Origin: Bacteroidales bacterium
GTDB taxonomy: Bacteria; Bacteroidota; Bacteroidia; Bacteroidales; JAGOPY01
Length of the DNA: 64,000 bases
Direction of reading: 5' to 3'
Assembly: GCA_023229505.1 (NCBI GenBank)
Contig: JALNZD010000009.1
Coordinates: 29,773 to 93,772 of the forward strand
Every line of letters begins with the position of its first letter. Position 1 is the first letter of the stretch. Below, piece after piece: positions 62,050 through 64,000 of this stretch. The notes under the pieces are model-generated. The model was given only the letters and a program-made list of their open reading frames with translations. It was not told the origin of the DNA and ran no database searches. The position numbers and the translations under genes are program-made.

Positions 62050-63876
62050 ATGAAAAAGCTTCAATTTACGATTCTGGCCTGTGCTATTACATTTTCCGCG
62101 TTTGCGCAGCCAAAGTTTGCACAGATTACCGGCCCTGAAAAGGATCATCGTGTCAGACAGGAACAGGTGCGACCAGATCAGGTAAGTCTGTATGCCGGTG
62201 AAAGTGTGATTGGCCAGAAGCAATTTGATAATTCCATTATCGGGACCACCTGGTACGACCTCCAGTCATACACAAACGTGATGCAGCGGATCTGGGCATA
62301 TCCTGACGGGACTGTCGGTGCCACCTGGATGTGTGCTGGTGAAAATCTTGTTCCTGAGAGGGGTGCAGGCTATAATTATTTTGACGGAAACGAATGGGGG
62401 GACATACCAAATCTGCATGTAGGCCCGTCTGACCGTATGGGCTGGCCCAGCTATGCCCCATGGGGCCCGAACGGGGAAATTATTGCATTATACCGGTATG
62501 TCGTTGGATCAGGTTCTATTAAATTTTACAAGAGGGAAAACAAAGGCCAGGGAGATTGGATAGAAACCACGCTAAATCCACCTGCAGGCATTTCCCTCGT
62601 ATGGCACTCCATGATGACAAGCGGCGAGAACCATGAATACATCCAGCTTCTGGCCTATACTTATGATATTGAATATCAAGGCCAGACCAATGCCCTGCTT
62701 TACTACAGGTCTTCCGACGGAGCACAAACCTGGGAAGTCGATGGTGAAGTGATCGATGGATCGGGATCTGATTATTTTCCGACCATCCATTCATTGACCT
62801 ATTCCTGGGCAAATCCCGTTGGAGAAACGATCGCATTTACCCTGGGATTTGACGAATGGGGCGGACGGGTTTTTAAATCGTACGATAACGGGGATACCTG
62901 GGAATTTATCCAGGTCATGGAAACCACGCTCGATCCTTTCAATATCCCCACCGACAGTGAGGTGACCCCATGCGGAAGTGGAACTTCTTCCTGTGTCCTG
63001 GATTCACAAGGTAATGTCCATATCGTATTCCCCCGGATGGCTAAGGTTTATACCGGTGGTATACTTTATTATTATCCGTTCACCGACGGGCTTATATACT
63101 GGAATGAGTCGATGCCGGTGATAGACACCACACTCATAAGTTCCTATACCCTTGATTTTCTTGACGCTGCCGGCAACCTGTGCGGCTGGGTAATGACCAC
63201 ACAACCTTCCTATACCATTCCTGAAGGGCAGCCTAATTATTCTAATGCCATGTGTGCCTATCCCCAGCTTTCAATTGATTCCGATGACAATATTTTTGTT
63301 GCGTCCAGCACCCTGGCTCCGGATTATACCAACGGTGAATTCTTTTACCGTCATATCATCGCCAATAGCTCCTTCGACCTGGGAAACAGCTGGGAAGGGC
63401 AGATTGACCTGAATGAGGATATACAGTACATTTTTTCCGAATGTGCCTACCCGGAAATGGCTCCGGTGATCGGCGATTATGTTCATGTTGTATTCCAGGA
63501 AGATCCTTTCCCGGGTATTGCCGAATGGCTTACCAACCACGACAAGGTACAGAACAATATGATGCACATGACTATTGATAAGGATGTTTTTGTCGGCTTG
63601 AAGGAACCGGCCGAAGCTTTGCCTTTTGAATTGTCCATCTATCCAAACCCCGTCGCCACAGTCGCGTTTCTGAATTTGACCCTGAAAAAGGCCGGTGATG
63701 TCTCGATAAAATTGCTGAACCAGGTCGGACAGAGCATTTATAGCAATGATCCGGGAAGATATGATGAAGGGCGGCACTTCATCCGGCTGGATGTTTCAGA
63801 ACTGCCGGCAGGCATTTATTACTGCGTGGTGAAATGTAGCGGACAGCAGACGACAGAGAAGGTTGTAATAATGTAG
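62050..63876 (+). CDS. T9SS-sorted beta-propeller (BNR-like) protein
   Basis: Secreted protein of 608 residues; signal peptide MKKLQFTILACAITFSAFAQ. The body (about 55-510) has Asp-box-like strands such as YRSSDGAQTWEVDG and KSYDNGDTWEFIQV and aromatic-rich blades, so a sialidase-like propeller is likely; catalytic residues could not be assigned. The T9SS type A domain starts IYPNPVATVAFLNL (near 533) and ends EKVVIM. Most sorting domains in this window end with one more residue after that hydrophobic strand, and the stop TAG coincides with an IS630-like left end, so the last codon may have been replaced by the insertion. Confidence 0.82.
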   Translation: MKKLQFTILACAITFSAFAQPKFAQITGPEKDHRVRQEQVRPDQVSLYAGESVIGQKQFDNSIIGTTWYDLQSYTNVMQRIWAYPDGTVGATWMCAGENLVPERGAGYNYFDGNEWGDIPNLHVGPSDRMGWPSYAPWGPNGEIIALYRYVVGSGSIKFYKRENKGQGDWIETTLNPPAGISLVWHSMMTSGENHEYIQLLAYTYDIEYQGQTNALLYYRSSDGAQTWEVDGEVIDGSGSDYFPTIHSLTYSWANPVGETIAFTLGFDEWGGRVFKSYDNGDTWEFIQVMETTLDPFNIPTDSEVTPCGSGTSSCVLDSQGNVHIVFPRMAKVYTGGILYYYPFTDGLIYWNESMPVIDTTLISSYTLDFLDAAGNLCGWVMTTQPSYTIPEGQPNYSNAMCAYPQLSIDSDDNIFVASSTLAPDYTNGEFFYRHIIANSSFDLGNSWEGQIDLNEDIQYIFSECAYPEMAPVIGDYVHVVFQEDPFPGIAEWLTNHDKVQNNMMHMTIDKDVFVGLKEPAEALPFELSIYPNPVATVAFLNLTLKKAGDVSIKLLNQVGQSIYSNDPGRYDEGRHFIRLDVSELPAGIYYCVVKCSGQQTTEKVVIM

Positions 63877-64000
63877 TGTCACGTCACAATTAATATGACG
63901 TAATCAAAAAAAATTGTATCTTAGCCAAAAAAAGGCTATGAACACTTACAAAGTTACTCTTACACAGGAAGAACGAGATCAATTGACCGAAATTACCCGA
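63876..64000 (+). mobile_element. Left end of an IS630-family-like insertion sequence (partial)
   Basis: After a TA (63874-63875) comes GTGTCACGTCAC, with inner palindromic ACGTCA (63881-63886) and TGACGT (63896-63901), then a T/A-rich stretch and the start of a transposase-like frame at 63938. IS630/Tc1 elements insert at TA. The right end lies beyond the window, so the boundary is a proposal. Confidence 0.55.
63938..64000 (+). CDS. Start of an IS630-type transposase (3' truncated by window end)
   Basis: Only 21 codons are visible, MNTYKVTLTQEERDQLTEI and onward, resembling the KYxVTLTxEERxxL opening of the helix-turn-helix part of IS630-family transposases. The location next to a TIR-like sequence supports this. 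Too short to judge whether the gene is intact. Confidence 0.6.
   Translation, partial: MNTYKVTLTQEERDQLTEITR

Overview
This window comes from a chromosome of an anaerobic-type Bacteroidota bacterium, most likely Bacteroidales/Marinilabiliales-like. The evidence is ten large secreted proteins with type IX secretion (T9SS) C-terminal sorting domains, a SusC/SusD pair, a FadL plus GDSL lipoprotein pair, a dUTPase-TPR-DUF4292-EnvC cluster, and repeated TAnnTTTG promoter -7 elements. Strain or species cannot be named from the sequence alone.

Layout. 1-1645: end of phosphate butyryltransferase plus butyrate kinase. 1903-9530: two tandem paralogous sialidase-fold T9SS cargo proteins, bracketed by GTTCAAA heptamer arrays. 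9791-11898: AT-rich LytTR regulator and nitronate monooxygenase. 12209-24754: a polysaccharide utilisation locus, with susC/susD on the minus strand and, divergently, a NUDIX-type regulator, an SSS sugar symporter, a GH94 cellobiose phosphorylase and a GH3 beta-glucosidase lipoprotein. 24994-25503: GNAT acetyltransferase. 25697-44185: a run of T9SS cargo including three gingipain-like C25 peptidases, an Omp28-like thioredoxin-fold protein and an FG-GAP protein. This run is interrupted at 34282-38215 by a radical SAM/B12 gene and an accessory island holding a DUF559 endonuclease between palindromes, a helicase fragment, a Cys-cluster gene with a coupled 59-residue gene, and attC-like sites. 44190-46754: GDSL lipoprotein and FadL porin. 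46828-51602: a decayed T9SS fragment, an FG-GAP T9SS protein and a subtilisin-like T9SS protease. 51651-57532 (minus): EnvC-like, DUF4292, TPR, dUTPase, polysaccharide flippase. 57662-60260 (minus): two DRE-TIM lyases separated by a four-helix-bundle gene in a perfect 35-bp inverted repeat. 60481-61924: two methyltransferases. 62050-63876: another T9SS protein, whose stop codon coincides with the left end of an IS630-like element that runs off the window.

The most unusual signal is a family of degenerate short-period arrays, mostly 7-bp and also 8- and 9-bp units, often five units or 35 bp long. They occur after stop codons and also in frame inside genes: a C25 protease, two T9SS sorting domains just after the YPNPA motif, the signal peptide of the TPR protein, and a 45-residue insert in an HMG-CoA-lyase-like enzyme. 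The four-helix-bundle gene is enclosed by such arrays in inverted orientation, so its transcript could fold like a 23S rRNA intervening sequence, yet it lies outside any rRNA. A separate 90-bp hairpin repeat occurs three times between 47 and 56 kb. All function calls rest on motif recognition by eye; no database search was run.
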